From DLKC01 sp002478885 (GTDB taxonomy: Bacteria > Bacteroidota > Bacteroidia > Chitinophagales > Chitinophagaceae), in assembly GCA_046329585.1 (NCBI GenBank), contig JAXLUI010000002.1:62001-126000 (forward strand): a stretch of 64,000 nucleotides of DNA, given 5' to 3'. Positions 25,415 through 33,494 of the stretch are shown piece after piece. A model generated the notes under the pieces. It worked only from the letters and a program-made list of their open reading frames with translations. It ran no database searches and was not told the DNA's origin. Position 1 is the stretch's first letter. Every line of letters begins with the position of its first letter. Position numbers and translations under genes: made by a program.

Positions 25415-26485
25415 CTACAATAGCGGCACTTTTTTTTCGGTTTCGTCCATAACCGATTTCAGTTTTTTGGGAGCACCCAAACGGTAACCTAGAAATGCCT
25501 GGTAGATAAAGCGGTTGTTGACAACAATATTTGTTGTTTTTTCCTGGGTGTAGGAAACACGGGAACCGACCAACTGAGCACCTGCAAAAAACCGTTCGGA
25601 ATTATAGCCGAATGACAGGTTACCTTCAAAACGAAAAACGGGGCTGGTTGTGTGTGTGGTTATTTCTCCCGAGGGAAGTCTTGTCAGCAATTTACTGAAG
25701 ACAGGCCCTGCACCGGCCATTCCACCGGCAGCGACGTAGAAATTCCCGTGCATGACAAAGTTGTAAAAGTAGCCAAGCGACAAGAGTGTTTCTATGTTGT
25801 TTGATTTCTGTGAGCTGTTTGTCCCCGTTAGAGCTGTCTTATCGTCGATGGTATAGAAGTTATATGACAATACCGGCATTAATGTGCCCGCACTTTTTAA
25901 TTGTCTTTCTGTTTGAGAAGTGAGTGCAGCAAAGGAGAAATTCCTGTTGAACCGGTAAGCAGTATGACCGCTGATGCTTGAATAGACCAGGTCGGGGAAC
26001 TGTATATATGGATCTTTGCCTTCTACCCAGCCTGCTGTAAAATCGCCGGTGTTACCGAGATAATATCCTTTTACCCTTGAGTAGGATAAATATTGTGTCC
26101 AGTGATCAAAATTAAAACCGAACTGGTAAGCAGTTTGTTTGGTTTCGCCCTTTAAAACATCGTCGTCATTGCCAGGCAAAAACGTTGGCGCTGTGCTGAA
26201 AGAAAAAGAAAGCCATCGGTAGTTGACTGATATTTTAAGCAGGTTTTTGTCATTCGCTTTTATGTCATACACGCTGCTGTTACTGATATGAAATCCGGCG
26301 ATATCGTTATTAAGGCTGAGCTTCACGGCAAGGTATTGATCCATGCTTTCGATCCACGCGCTTTTTGCAGGTTTATGTAAAGCGGTATCTGTTTTATTGA
26401 TACTTGAATCGGTTTGCTGTGCCGAAGTAATGCATGGCGTTATAATCATAAGCAATGCAAAAAGGCTGGTGGCGTTTTGTTTCAT
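25415..26485 (-). CDS. DUF4421-type outer-membrane-associated protein
   Basis: From the ATG at 26485 the protein has 356 residues with a signal peptide (MKQNATSLFALLMIITPC... ending near SAQ). It contains the pattern of the DUF4421 family: YLAVKLSLNNDIAGFHI near the start, YQFGFNFDHWTQYLSYSRVKGYYL in the middle and barrel-like strands to the end, AFLGYRLGAPKKLKSVMDE. The open frame extends to 26530, but the extra residues match non-coding sequence conserved in the decayed copy upstream of 23993. Probably an outer-membrane barrel. Function of the family is unknown. Confidence 0.72.
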   Translation of the reverse strand: MKQNATSLFALLMIITPCITSAQQTDSSINKTDTALHKPAKSAWIESMDQYLAVKLSLNNDIAGFHISNSSVYDIKANDKNLLKISVNYRWLSFSFSTAPTFLPGNDDDVLKGETKQTAYQFGFNFDHWTQYLSYSRVKGYYLGNTGDFTAGWVEGKDPYIQFPDLVYSSISGHTAYRFNRNFSFAALTSQTERQLKSAGTLMPVLSYNFYTIDDKTALTGTNSSQKSNNIETLLSLGYFYNFVMHGNFYVAAGGMAGAGPVFSKLLTRLPSGEITTHTTSPVFRFEGNLSFGYNSERFFAGAQLVGSRVSYTQEKTTNIVVNNRFIYQAFLGYRLGAPKKLKSVMDETEKKVPLL

Positions 26486-26644
26486 ATTGCTGTTAGTTTT
26501 GAGATCAAATATCCGACAACAGGTTGGCAAATTTGTATGATCGTACTTATATAAGCAATGTTATACTTTTTTCGCGCATTCATCAATTCTTTTCATGGCA
26601 GGGGCTGTCTGGAGCAGGCCCGGCATTGCTTTATTTGTTGAAGT

Positions 26645-26687
26645 CTGTATAGAACGTACAAGTGTGCGACGCAAGCGGTGCTGCCAT
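26645..26687 (-). repeat. Dispersed intergenic repeat
   Basis: On the minus strand GGCAGCACCGCTTGCGTCGC, then ACACTTGTACGTTC. The core TTGCGTCGCACACTTGTACG is one of the clearest versions. A diverged counterpart (GGGGCACACGCTGGTACGTT) sits at 24142-24161, upstream of the decayed copy. Confidence 0.55.
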
Positions 26688-26688
26688 G

Positions 26689-26728
26689 AAAGACTGCAGC
26701 CGGGCAACATAACCCAACTGCAGTCTTT
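26689..26728 (-). terminator. Terminator-like hairpin after the BNR-propeller gene
   Basis: Perfect 11-bp stem AAAGACTGCAG / CTGCAGTCTTT with an 18-nt loop, 28 bp beyond the stop at 26756. The tract after it is only moderately T-rich. Confidence 0.5.
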
Positions 26729-26755
26729 AAAATTATAAGTCGGATGGAAAAATCA

Positions 26756-27838
26756 TTAATCAGCAAACTGAACAGAATGCAGCATGGGGAGATAGTTATT
26801 AATCACCTGCCAGTTTTCGCCGCGGTCGGGTGACACAAACAGGTTGCCCGTGGTGGTGCCAAATGCAACGGCATCGCCGGAGGTGGCCAATGCATGCCGG
26901 TACACGATATCAAAACAGCCTTGTTGAGGCAGGCCGTTGCGTAGCTGCTTCCACGTTTTACCGCCATCGTCTGTCCGGCTGATGCAGAGCGCCCCGTTGA
27001 TCGCGACACGGATGGCATCGCTGTCTGCAGGCGCCACCCAGGCCTGCCCGGGATTGTCTTCTGCAACCGCGATAGCGAACCCGAAACGGGCAGGGCCATC
27101 CTGTTCACTCATCTCTGTCCAGTTTTCCCCCGCGTCAATGGAACAAAAGATACCGCAGTGGTTTTGTTGCCACATTACATCGGGATTGCTGGTAGCAGCA
27201 ACGAGTATATGCGGATCGTGGCCATATTCGGAAGCAGGATCGGGAAGAAAATCTGCCCGCAACCCGTTATTGCGCGGCATCCAGGTTTTGCCGGCATCGA
27301 TGCTTTCAAAAACACCTGCGCAGCTAACACCCACGTACAGGTGGTCTTCGTTGCGCGGGTCGACAACGATGGAATGTATACCCGGCTGATCACGGCCGCC
27401 GCCAAACCAGCCGGCGGGGCGGCTCGGGTGATTCCACAGTGATTCCACCAGTTGAAAACTATTACCGCCATCTTCACTCACAAACAAGCCACCGGGATCT
27501 GTCCCCAGCCACAGCCTTGATGCATGCGCACGACCACCGTGACTGATCGCCCATATATAGCGTGTAGCAGCCGGAGCGCCGTCTTTTACTGTGGCACCTT
27601 CAGGGTAAGCAGGGGCCGCAACTTCTTCCCAGTTGGCACCACGGTCGGTTGAACGATGCAGTTTAACGCCCCAATGGCCGTGGTCGAGGGCTGCCCACCA
27701 GGTTCCATTGCGCGGATCTGCATAGGCGATAGACACCGGCACACCCTCAAACGACGTATTTTCGAGTTGCCAATGGCCGTTGCTGTAACGGTAGGCCACA
27801 AGCCCTTTCCGTGTGCCAAGGAGAAGCGTTGGTTTCAT
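26756..27838 (-). CDS. Asp-box (BNR) beta-propeller protein, sialidase-like fold
   Basis: From the ATG at 27838 the protein has 360 residues and starts MKPTLLLGTRKGLVAYRY. It holds at least six Asp boxes of the S-x-D-x-G-x-x-W type: STDRGANWE, SEDGGNSF, SIDAGKTWM, SIDAGENWT, RTDDGGKTW and SPDRGENWQ, each ending a propeller blade. There is no signal peptide, so it is probably cytoplasmic. Sialidases share this repeat, but the catalytic Arg triad and FRIP motif were not seen; a true glycosidase is unlikely. The MoaD/ThiS-like gene directly precedes it with a 57-bp gap, a pairing that may be functional. The frame could start at 27880. Confidence 0.82.
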   Translation of the reverse strand: MKPTLLLGTRKGLVAYRYSNGHWQLENTSFEGVPVSIAYADPRNGTWWAALDHGHWGVKLHRSTDRGANWEEVAAPAYPEGATVKDGAPAATRYIWAISHGGRAHASRLWLGTDPGGLFVSEDGGNSFQLVESLWNHPSRPAGWFGGGRDQPGIHSIVVDPRNEDHLYVGVSCAGVFESIDAGKTWMPRNNGLRADFLPDPASEYGHDPHILVAATSNPDVMWQQNHCGIFCSIDAGENWTEMSEQDGPARFGFAIAVAEDNPGQAWVAPADSDAIRVAINGALCISRTDDGGKTWKQLRNGLPQQGCFDIVYRHALATSGDAVAFGTTTGNLFVSPDRGENWQVINNYLPMLHSVQFAD

Positions 27839-27895
27839 AAACTTCCGGTTGTTGTTGGTAAAATAATCGGGTAAGTACATAACAAGTAAAACATA

Positions 27896-28168
27896 TTATC
27901 CACCTGATAAAGCCTGTATGATATACACTTCGCTGCCTTCATGCAACGCATCGCCGAGGGTGTCGCGGTCAACAATCATGTTGCCATCAACAAAAATATT
28001 TACATGCCTGCGTAACCTGCCCTGTTCATCGAGCAGGTAAGTCTTTACGCCGGGATAATGCTCATCCATCTCGTCAAGCACTTGCGTTAGCGTACAGGCT
28101 TCTGCAGGGGTATCTTGCAGCGTAGGAAAAAAGCGCCTGAGCGCCCTGGTAAATTTTACAGTAGGCAT
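27896..28168 (-). CDS. MoaD/ThiS-family ubiquitin-like protein
   Basis: From the ATG at 28168 the protein has 90 residues: MPTVKFTRALRRFFP, then TLTQVLDEMDEHYPGVKTYL, VNIFVDGNMI and a C-terminal IIQALSGG. The beta-grasp pattern and terminal Gly-Gly are those of MoaD, ThiS and archaeal SAMP-type sulfur carriers, which are activated by an E1-like enzyme through the C-terminal glycine. No MoeB, MoaE, ThiG or other partner is nearby, so a molybdopterin or thiamine role is not supported here. It is followed by the BNR propeller gene. The extended frame to 28189 would need a TTG start. Confidence 0.85.
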   Translation of the reverse strand: MPTVKFTRALRRFFPTLQDTPAEACTLTQVLDEMDEHYPGVKTYLLDEQGRLRRHVNIFVDGNMIVDRDTLGDALHEGSEVYIIQALSGG

Positions 28169-28248
28169 GTGGTCTGTTTGAGCAGGCAATTATTTTAAAG
28201 TTATGGGAATGCTGTAAAATGAGCGAACCGCCTATCAAAAACAACCTG

Positions 28249-28659
28249 CTATTCCTGTGGCTTATTCATTTCAAGCACCCATCTCTTGCCAAATTTATCC
28301 TGCAGGGTGCCGATGAGGCCAAAGAACATCGGGCTTACCGGCTGCAGTACGCGTCCTCCCGCAGAAAGCTTTTCAAATAAGGAATGGATCTCTTCTTCGC
28401 TGTTGCAAACAAGGCACAGGTGCACATCGTTGCCAGGTTTCAATGGCTCAGGCTTCATGTCGGTTCCCATCAGTTCAAAATTGCTGGTTTTTAAACTTGA
28501 GTGCAGGATGGCATCCTTGTAATGCGCCGGCATTTGAGCCGCGATGGGGGTTTCGCTCACCGGCATCAACAGCAGTTCGCCACCGAGGCAGTCCTGGTAA
28601 TATTGCATGGCTTCGCGGCAGTTGCTGTCAAAGGTGAGATACGGGCTAAGATTTGGCAT
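28249..28659 (-). CDS. VOC-family protein (PhnB-like)
   Basis: From the ATG at 28659 the protein has 136 residues: MPNLSPYLTFDSNCREAMQY, YYQDCLGGELL, then DAILHSSLKTSNFELMGTD and a VHLCLVCNSEEEIHSLFEKL repeat start, with SPMFFGLIGTLQDKFGKRW at the end. This is the vicinal oxygen chelate fold of the PhnB/3-demethylubiquinone-type glyoxalase-like group. No substrate can be read; many such proteins are of unknown role. The longer frame to 28695 is less likely. It is upstream of the MoaD/ThiS-like gene with an 80-bp gap on the same strand. Confidence 0.85.
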   Translation of the reverse strand: MPNLSPYLTFDSNCREAMQYYQDCLGGELLLMPVSETPIAAQMPAHYKDAILHSSLKTSNFELMGTDMKPEPLKPGNDVHLCLVCNSEEEIHSLFEKLSAGGRVLQPVSPMFFGLIGTLQDKFGKRWVLEMNKPQE

Positions 28660-28979
28660 AAAATAGATTTTGTGGTTAATCGTTATTGTTGTCAAAAGTA
28701 TTTCGCTACGGCAATATTACCGCGGGGTAATCAGGACATTTAAGGTGGCTGATTACGACAATGAAAAATCTATGGTCCGGGCAGCTGGTATGGTGGCATC
28801 TTCGTTGCGTCGCACACTGCATCGTCCGGTCCATCAGGCAGACCTGTGGAATAACGGCTTTATCGCAAACATTTATAGCGCGTTAATTCACCAGCATTGT
28901 CACCTCTGCGAGGCTGTATTAACTTATTATGCCCTACCTTCATTTTAAATATGCTAACGGCTAACACGTAACGATTTTT
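28660..28979. other. Divergent intergenic region with a dispersed repeat
   Basis: Lies between the VOC gene start and the lipoprotein gene start. It contains the dispersed repeat at 28795-28843. No palindromic operator or clear TAnnTTTG promoter was found for either gene. Confidence 0.45.
28795..28843 (+). repeat. Dispersed intergenic repeat
   Basis: GGCATCTTC, core GTTGCGTCGCACACTGCATC, then CGGTCCATC. It matches the copy at 14873 in order of elements. Confidence 0.6.
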
Positions 28980-30065
28980 ATGAAAGGATTTCCCGGAATT
29001 TTACGCATGGCATTGTTTGCAACGGGGTGCTTATTGTTGCTCGTTACCTGCGTGAAAGAATATAGTTATGAAGGCGGCAAAGGCACGGCTTCCTATAGTT
29101 TCAGTGGTGCGCCGGATGCCTGTACCGGCGCTGTAGTGGCAGGCAATTACTATAAAGGCGTGCCTTTAACAGCAGTCAACACCGTAACGGCAACCGTGTA
29201 TGTGAGTGTTGCAGGGTCTTTTAATGTGAGCACCACTACTACGCATGGCATTAGCTATGCGGGTACCGGCAATTTTACTGATACCGGCTTTCAAACGGTC
29301 ACGCTGACAGGAAGCGGAATTCCAGACAGCACCGGTTCATTAACAATAGCCATCCCGGGTACACAAGGTTGTTTTTTCAATATTGATGTTACCACCGAGC
29401 CTCCCGCCAGCTTTATATTATCAGGGGAGCCGAACGATTGCGAATCGCCTGTAATCGGTGGGGAATACGTTGTTGGTACACCGATGAGAAGTTCCGATAC
29501 CGTGCGAATAAATGTGCTGGTATCCGGCCCCGGCGATTACCAGGTTTACACCGATACGGTTGATGGAATCAGTTTTACAGCGGCAGGCAGGTTTACCACA
29601 GCCGGTAACCAAACGATCACGCTCCTGGCATCTGGCACTCCAAACGAACCGGGTATTCAATATTTTCGGTTAACAGCCGGCGCATCGCAATGTACGTTTA
29701 CTGTGGACGTATTGAACACGGCACCCTACGCAACCTATGTACTTGAATCAAATTTTGGAGATCCCAATCCATGTGTTTATACGGTAAACGGCACTTATGC
29801 CTCCAATGTTGCACTTACCAATGCCAACACCGTAGAGATAAACGCTTATGTCACCGAGGTTGGTAATTTCAGCATTTCTACAGAGCGCCTCAATGGTATG
29901 CAATTTTCGCTCTCGGGGAAATTTGATGCTACAGGTAAACAATATCCCGTACTGATTGGAAATGGCAAACCCTTAAGTCCGGGCACTTTTACTTTCCAGC
30001 CAAGGATTGTCGGGCCCGCCCCTTTAGGCGGAACGACCTGCGCTTTCACCATAACAGTCCGGTAG
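28980..30065 (+). CDS. Lipoprotein with three tandem Ig-like repeats
   Basis: The 361-residue protein has a lipobox with Cys near residue 24 (LLLLVTC). The rest is three tandem repeats of about 100-105 residues, starting around 38 (FSGAPDACTGAVVAGNYYKG), 143 (LSGEPNDCESPVIGGEY) and 253 (LESNFGDPNPCVYTVNGTY). Each has an early Cys, a GxFxVxT strand, a GxFTxxGxQTVTL strand and a late Cys (GCFFNIDV, QCTFTVDV, TCAFTITV), so one disulfide per repeat is likely. The pattern is of an all-beta adhesin-like or surface-exposed domain. It has no clear family name here and stands alone between two minus-strand genes. Confidence 0.75.
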   Translation: MKGFPGILRMALFATGCLLLLVTCVKEYSYEGGKGTASYSFSGAPDACTGAVVAGNYYKGVPLTAVNTVTATVYVSVAGSFNVSTTTTHGISYAGTGNFTDTGFQTVTLTGSGIPDSTGSLTIAIPGTQGCFFNIDVTTEPPASFILSGEPNDCESPVIGGEYVVGTPMRSSDTVRINVLVSGPGDYQVYTDTVDGISFTAAGRFTTAGNQTITLLASGTPNEPGIQYFRLTAGASQCTFTVDVLNTAPYATYVLESNFGDPNPCVYTVNGTYASNVALTNANTVEINAYVTEVGNFSISTERLNGMQFSLSGKFDATGKQYPVLIGNGKPLSPGTFTFQPRIVGPAPLGGTTCAFTITVR

Positions 30066-30154
30066 AAAGCGTATATGTGGGATAACAATATCAGCGCTAA
30101 AAAGTCTGCAAATAATTTACAGGACATTCACCGCCGTTTTCTGCCAGGTGAACA

Positions 30155-31759
30155 CTAGCCTTTTATTTTTTTTATAATGGCTTCTGCGGCCAGTCTTCCC
30201 GTTTCAGCGCCACCGTTCATAAAACCCTGGAAACGATAGCTGCAATGTTCACCCGCAAACAGCAGGTTATCGACCGGTACGGATTCACTATCGGCCATGC
30301 TGGTGTACTGGCCTACTTTATAAGAAACATAACTGGCCTTTGAATAAGCGTAAGAAGGCCAGCACCATGTTTGAAAATTATTATTGAACCGTGTTGCAAC
30401 GCCCGGAAAAACACCATCAAGCGCCTTCACATATTTATCCCGCAACAGCAACTGGTCAATGGTGCCAACCTCCACACCGGCTTTACCTCCCGGGGCGATT
30501 GTATAACCACCGGCGCCAATATTATGGTTTTGCATTTGCGTGTTGTCGTAGCCATTCATCATACCGTTATCGGCAAAAGCGTAGCCGGCATAGCCCTGTT
30601 TCCGCCATACCCTTTCGTTGACACCAAGAAATAATTTTGAGTTGCTGCCATACCCAAGATGTTGAATGGTATTCAGTTTCCAGGAAGGCAACGGTACCTG
30701 CAGGTCCACTTCGCGCAATACGGTGAATGGCAATGTACAGAGCACAATATCAGCAGTTGCGCTGATATTGCCACTGCCTGCTATTTTAAAACTAAGCTGG
30801 TACTTATTATTGCTCAGCAATTTGATCGACCGGAGAAAATGATCGGGCAAAACATAGTCGGTTATTTCACCCGCAAGCGCTTCACATATTTTCAGGTTGC
30901 CGCCAATTACGGAATAACGCTCATCGCTGTCGCCATAAAGCTGGTAATTTTTATCATCACCCGGGTCAAATACACCCAGGAAGCTTATGGCAGATTGTTC
31001 GGTAGCTTCCATGCCGTATTCCGCCGTATAACTGTTGTAGATGAAACTGCGGAACCACCCGGTAATACCCAGGCTGTCTATGTATTGCATAATGCTCATC
31101 TGGTCGAAGCGCTTATCAGTATCGGAAGAACTTTTATAATTGATCTCATCGCTGAGCGATTCAATGTCTTTCTTAATTTGTGCGGCATAAGGGTGCAATG
31201 CCTCCAGCACATCCTTCAGGTGGTAGTGCCGGCCGTTAAAATAATAAGCATACTCCTCAAGCGACCCCTCACTGGGTTCACGGCGGTCCAGTAGCGGGAG
31301 ATTAAAATGCGCTGCAAGGTTAAGCATGTCGGTATGTGTGCTGTCGATAAACTCACCACCCATTTCGGTCCATAGGCCCGGCCCCATCATTTCGGGAACG
31401 CTCATGATACGGCCACCCACACGCGGACTACCTTCATAAACGTTTGCTGTGATGCCCGCCTGTTTTAATATGTATGCAGCATGCAGTCCTGTAATGCCGG
31501 CCCCGATGATCGCTATCTCCGGTTGTGTTTTTTCATTCCGGTTAACCGCACATGACTCATAAAAACCCGCAACGGCAACCAATGCAGTAGCCCTGGCCGC
31601 ATCGCCTAAAAATTTTCTTCTTGATGTATACTGGTATTGTTGCTCAGCCGCGAAGGCTGCAATGTCTGTGACCTGTTTTTCCTGTGCCTCAACAGACACA
31701 CGAAATAACCTGCGGAGTTGTTTTATCGAAATGGCCTTAAACGATTGTTTGCCAGGCAT
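30155..31759 (-). CDS. Flavin amine oxidase family protein (monoamine oxidase type)
   Basis: Started at the ATG at 31759, the protein has 534 residues; the frame runs further to 31801. An N-terminal stretch leads to an RRKFLGD motif at about residue 47, followed by a hydrophobic segment to Cys70 (GFYESC), a twin-arginine and lipobox-like export signal. The FAD-binding fingerprint AIIGAGITGLHAAYILKQAG is at about 82-101, and the C-terminal end has the FAD contact GEHCSYRFQGFMNGGAETG. This is the amine oxidase fold. The unusually long N-terminal stretch before the signal is odd. Substrate is unknown. Confidence 0.85.
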   Translation of the reverse strand: MPGKQSFKAISIKQLRRLFRVSVEAQEKQVTDIAAFAAEQQYQYTSRRKFLGDAARATALVAVAGFYESCAVNRNEKTQPEIAIIGAGITGLHAAYILKQAGITANVYEGSPRVGGRIMSVPEMMGPGLWTEMGGEFIDSTHTDMLNLAAHFNLPLLDRREPSEGSLEEYAYYFNGRHYHLKDVLEALHPYAAQIKKDIESLSDEINYKSSSDTDKRFDQMSIMQYIDSLGITGWFRSFIYNSYTAEYGMEATEQSAISFLGVFDPGDDKNYQLYGDSDERYSVIGGNLKICEALAGEITDYVLPDHFLRSIKLLSNNKYQLSFKIAGSGNISATADIVLCTLPFTVLREVDLQVPLPSWKLNTIQHLGYGSNSKLFLGVNERVWRKQGYAGYAFADNGMMNGYDNTQMQNHNIGAGGYTIAPGGKAGVEVGTIDQLLLRDKYVKALDGVFPGVATRFNNNFQTWCWPSYAYSKASYVSYKVGQYTSMADSESVPVDNLLFAGEHCSYRFQGFMNGGAETGRLAAEAIIKKIKG

Positions 31760-31850
31760 GCAATTCCTGTTTTGGTTCTTTGAAGGTAAGCGATTGACCA
31801 ATACAATGTCCTAAAAGCAGTTGGCCCGGCATTTAAATATGCATTAAGCT

Positions 31851-31899
31851 TTGTTGCACGACAGTGCGGGCTATCGGGGCATCGCACCCTTGAATACAT
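31851..31899 (+). repeat. Dispersed intergenic repeat (left-part type)
   Basis: TTGTTGCACGACAGTGCGGG, CTATCGGGGCATCGCACCC, TTGAATAC. It resembles 18341-18388 over about 48 bp and carries the GGCATCGCACCCTTG core of the other copies. Confidence 0.45.
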
Positions 31900-31946
31900 G
31901 ATCTGCGGCGCAGCTTTTTAAACAGCCATAACACAGGGCGGACAGG

Positions 31947-33179
31947 CTAACTGAAAAATAGATAAGCAATAATAATTGCTGCGATCACCCCGATAAAATC
32001 TGCGGCAAGGCCGGCCCAGACTGAGTACCGGACCTTCCTGATACCAACGCTGCCAAAGTAAAGCGCAAGGATATAAAAAGTAGTATCTGCACTGCCCTGG
32101 AACGTGCAGGCCATCTTGCCGACGAAACTATCCGGGCCATAGGTTTTCATGGTATCGATCAGCAACCCGCGGGCTCCGCTGCCACTGAAGGGTTTCATGA
32201 TCGCCGTGGGCAGTGCCGGCACAAAATCGGTGTTCACGCCGGTCTGGTGCAACAGCCATGCGATGCCATCTGTGAGGTAGCCAAGTGCGCCGCTGTCGCG
32301 AAAAACCCTTATAGCCACCAGCATCCCCACCAGGTAGGGAATGATCTTTACAACTACGTTGAAACCCTCCTTTGCACCTTCAATAAAAGCATCGAACACA
32401 GATACTTTTTTCCATACCCCGCCGATGATAATGGCAACAATAATCAGCAGCAGGGCCACGTTTCCTGCTACTGTGCTGAAACTGTTCTTTAACTCAGGGC
32501 TCATATAATATACAGCAATCATGAGTGCGCTCACGATCAACAATATCCCGCCGATCCAGGCGGTAAATACCCCATCCCATTTTATTTTTTGTTTGATGCT
32601 TACAATAAATATCGCGGCAAGCGTAGTAATTACCGTGCCCAGCACACAGGGAATAAATACACTTGTGGCATCGGTTGATCCTGCTGCGAGCCGGTAAGTA
32701 AAAATGGAGAGCGGTATCAGAACAAGACCACTGGTATGCAATACGAGGAACATGATTTGCGCGTTACTGGCTGTGCCTTTCACCGGGTTGATGTCTTCCA
32801 GGCTCTTCATAGCTTTAAGACCAAAGGGAGTGGCAGCATTGTCAAGGCCGAGCATGTTGGCACTGAAGTTCATGACCATCTCTCCCATGGCAGGATGACC
32901 TTCGGGCACTTCAGGAAAAAGCCTTTTCATAAAAGGGTTAAGCCTTCTTGCAAGCCAATTAATCGCACCGGCCTTTTCAGCGATATTCATCAGTCCCAGG
33001 AAAAAAACCATCGTACCTGCGAGAGAAAAAGCCACATCTGTTACAGATGATTTAGCTGAATCAAATATGCCATCTACCAGGGTTTTGAAAACAAGGGTAT
33101 CGCCCAGGAAAATGAACTTGATCAATGCAATGATAAACGCGATAACGATAAATGCGATCCAAACGATATTGAGTGCCAT
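31947..33179 (-). CDS. SpmA-SpmB fused nucleoside-recognition (Gate) domain protein
   Basis: The 410-residue membrane protein is two Gate (nucleoside recognition) domains in one chain. The first half (about 1-190) matches SpmA with the conserved NMLGLDNAATPFGLKAM motif near residue 110, and the second half (about 200-410) matches SpmB with FIEGAKEGFNVVVKIIPYLV and the GSGARGLLIDTM motif. Separate SpmA and SpmB proteins affect dehydration in spores of Bacillus, but Bacteroidota do not sporulate, so the role here is unknown; a transport function for the fused form is plausible. It stands alone. Confidence 0.9.
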   Translation of the reverse strand: MALNIVWIAFIVIAFIIALIKFIFLGDTLVFKTLVDGIFDSAKSSVTDVAFSLAGTMVFFLGLMNIAEKAGAINWLARRLNPFMKRLFPEVPEGHPAMGEMVMNFSANMLGLDNAATPFGLKAMKSLEDINPVKGTASNAQIMFLVLHTSGLVLIPLSIFTYRLAAGSTDATSVFIPCVLGTVITTLAAIFIVSIKQKIKWDGVFTAWIGGILLIVSALMIAVYYMSPELKNSFSTVAGNVALLLIIVAIIIGGVWKKVSVFDAFIEGAKEGFNVVVKIIPYLVGMLVAIRVFRDSGALGYLTDGIAWLLHQTGVNTDFVPALPTAIMKPFSGSGARGLLIDTMKTYGPDSFVGKMACTFQGSADTTFYILALYFGSVGIRKVRYSVWAGLAADFIGVIAAIIIAYLFFS

Positions 33180-33494
33180 GCCCCTGCCCCGGAAGGAGTA
33201 TTTGATGAGTGCTCAAAATAAATCAAAGTTTTCAATTGCCACAGGAAACCGTGGTAATCATTCGACGGCTGTTCTAAAGTCTTTTCATGGCTGGCCGCCT
33301 GCTTTTAAACCGGGTGATAAATTAAAGTGTTCAATTGTGGCAGGATTGCTACTTTTGCGCTTCGAAAATACAGGTGTACCTGTTTGCTGAACAGGGAACC
33401 AGGCGCACAGGAGTGCGACGCAACGGAAGCTGAAGGTAGTGATAGAGCCCGGCTCCTGTTATTGATTATTTAACAATAAAATTTACAACTCAAT
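33180..33494. other. Divergent intergenic region with a dispersed repeat
   Basis: Lies between the SpmAB fusion start and ychF. It contains the repeat at 33392-33434. No clear promoter box was found. Confidence 0.45.
33392..33434 (-). repeat. Dispersed intergenic repeat
   Basis: On the minus strand CAGCTTCC, core GTTGCGTCGCACTCCTGTGC, then GCCTGGTTCC. The first 8 bases match the copy at 18484. Confidence 0.6.

Noticed and set aside
26756..27838. True sialidase
   Set aside because: Asp boxes are present, but the catalytic arginines, FRIP motif and signal peptide of sialidases were not found.
30659..31294. 211-residue open frame on the plus strand
   Set aside because: It is entirely antisense to the amine oxidase gene, whose FAD motifs are clear, and shows no protein motif.
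31947..33179. Sporulation function for the SpmA-SpmB fusion
   Set aside because: The gene content indicates Bacteroidota, which do not form endospores, and no other sporulation gene is present.
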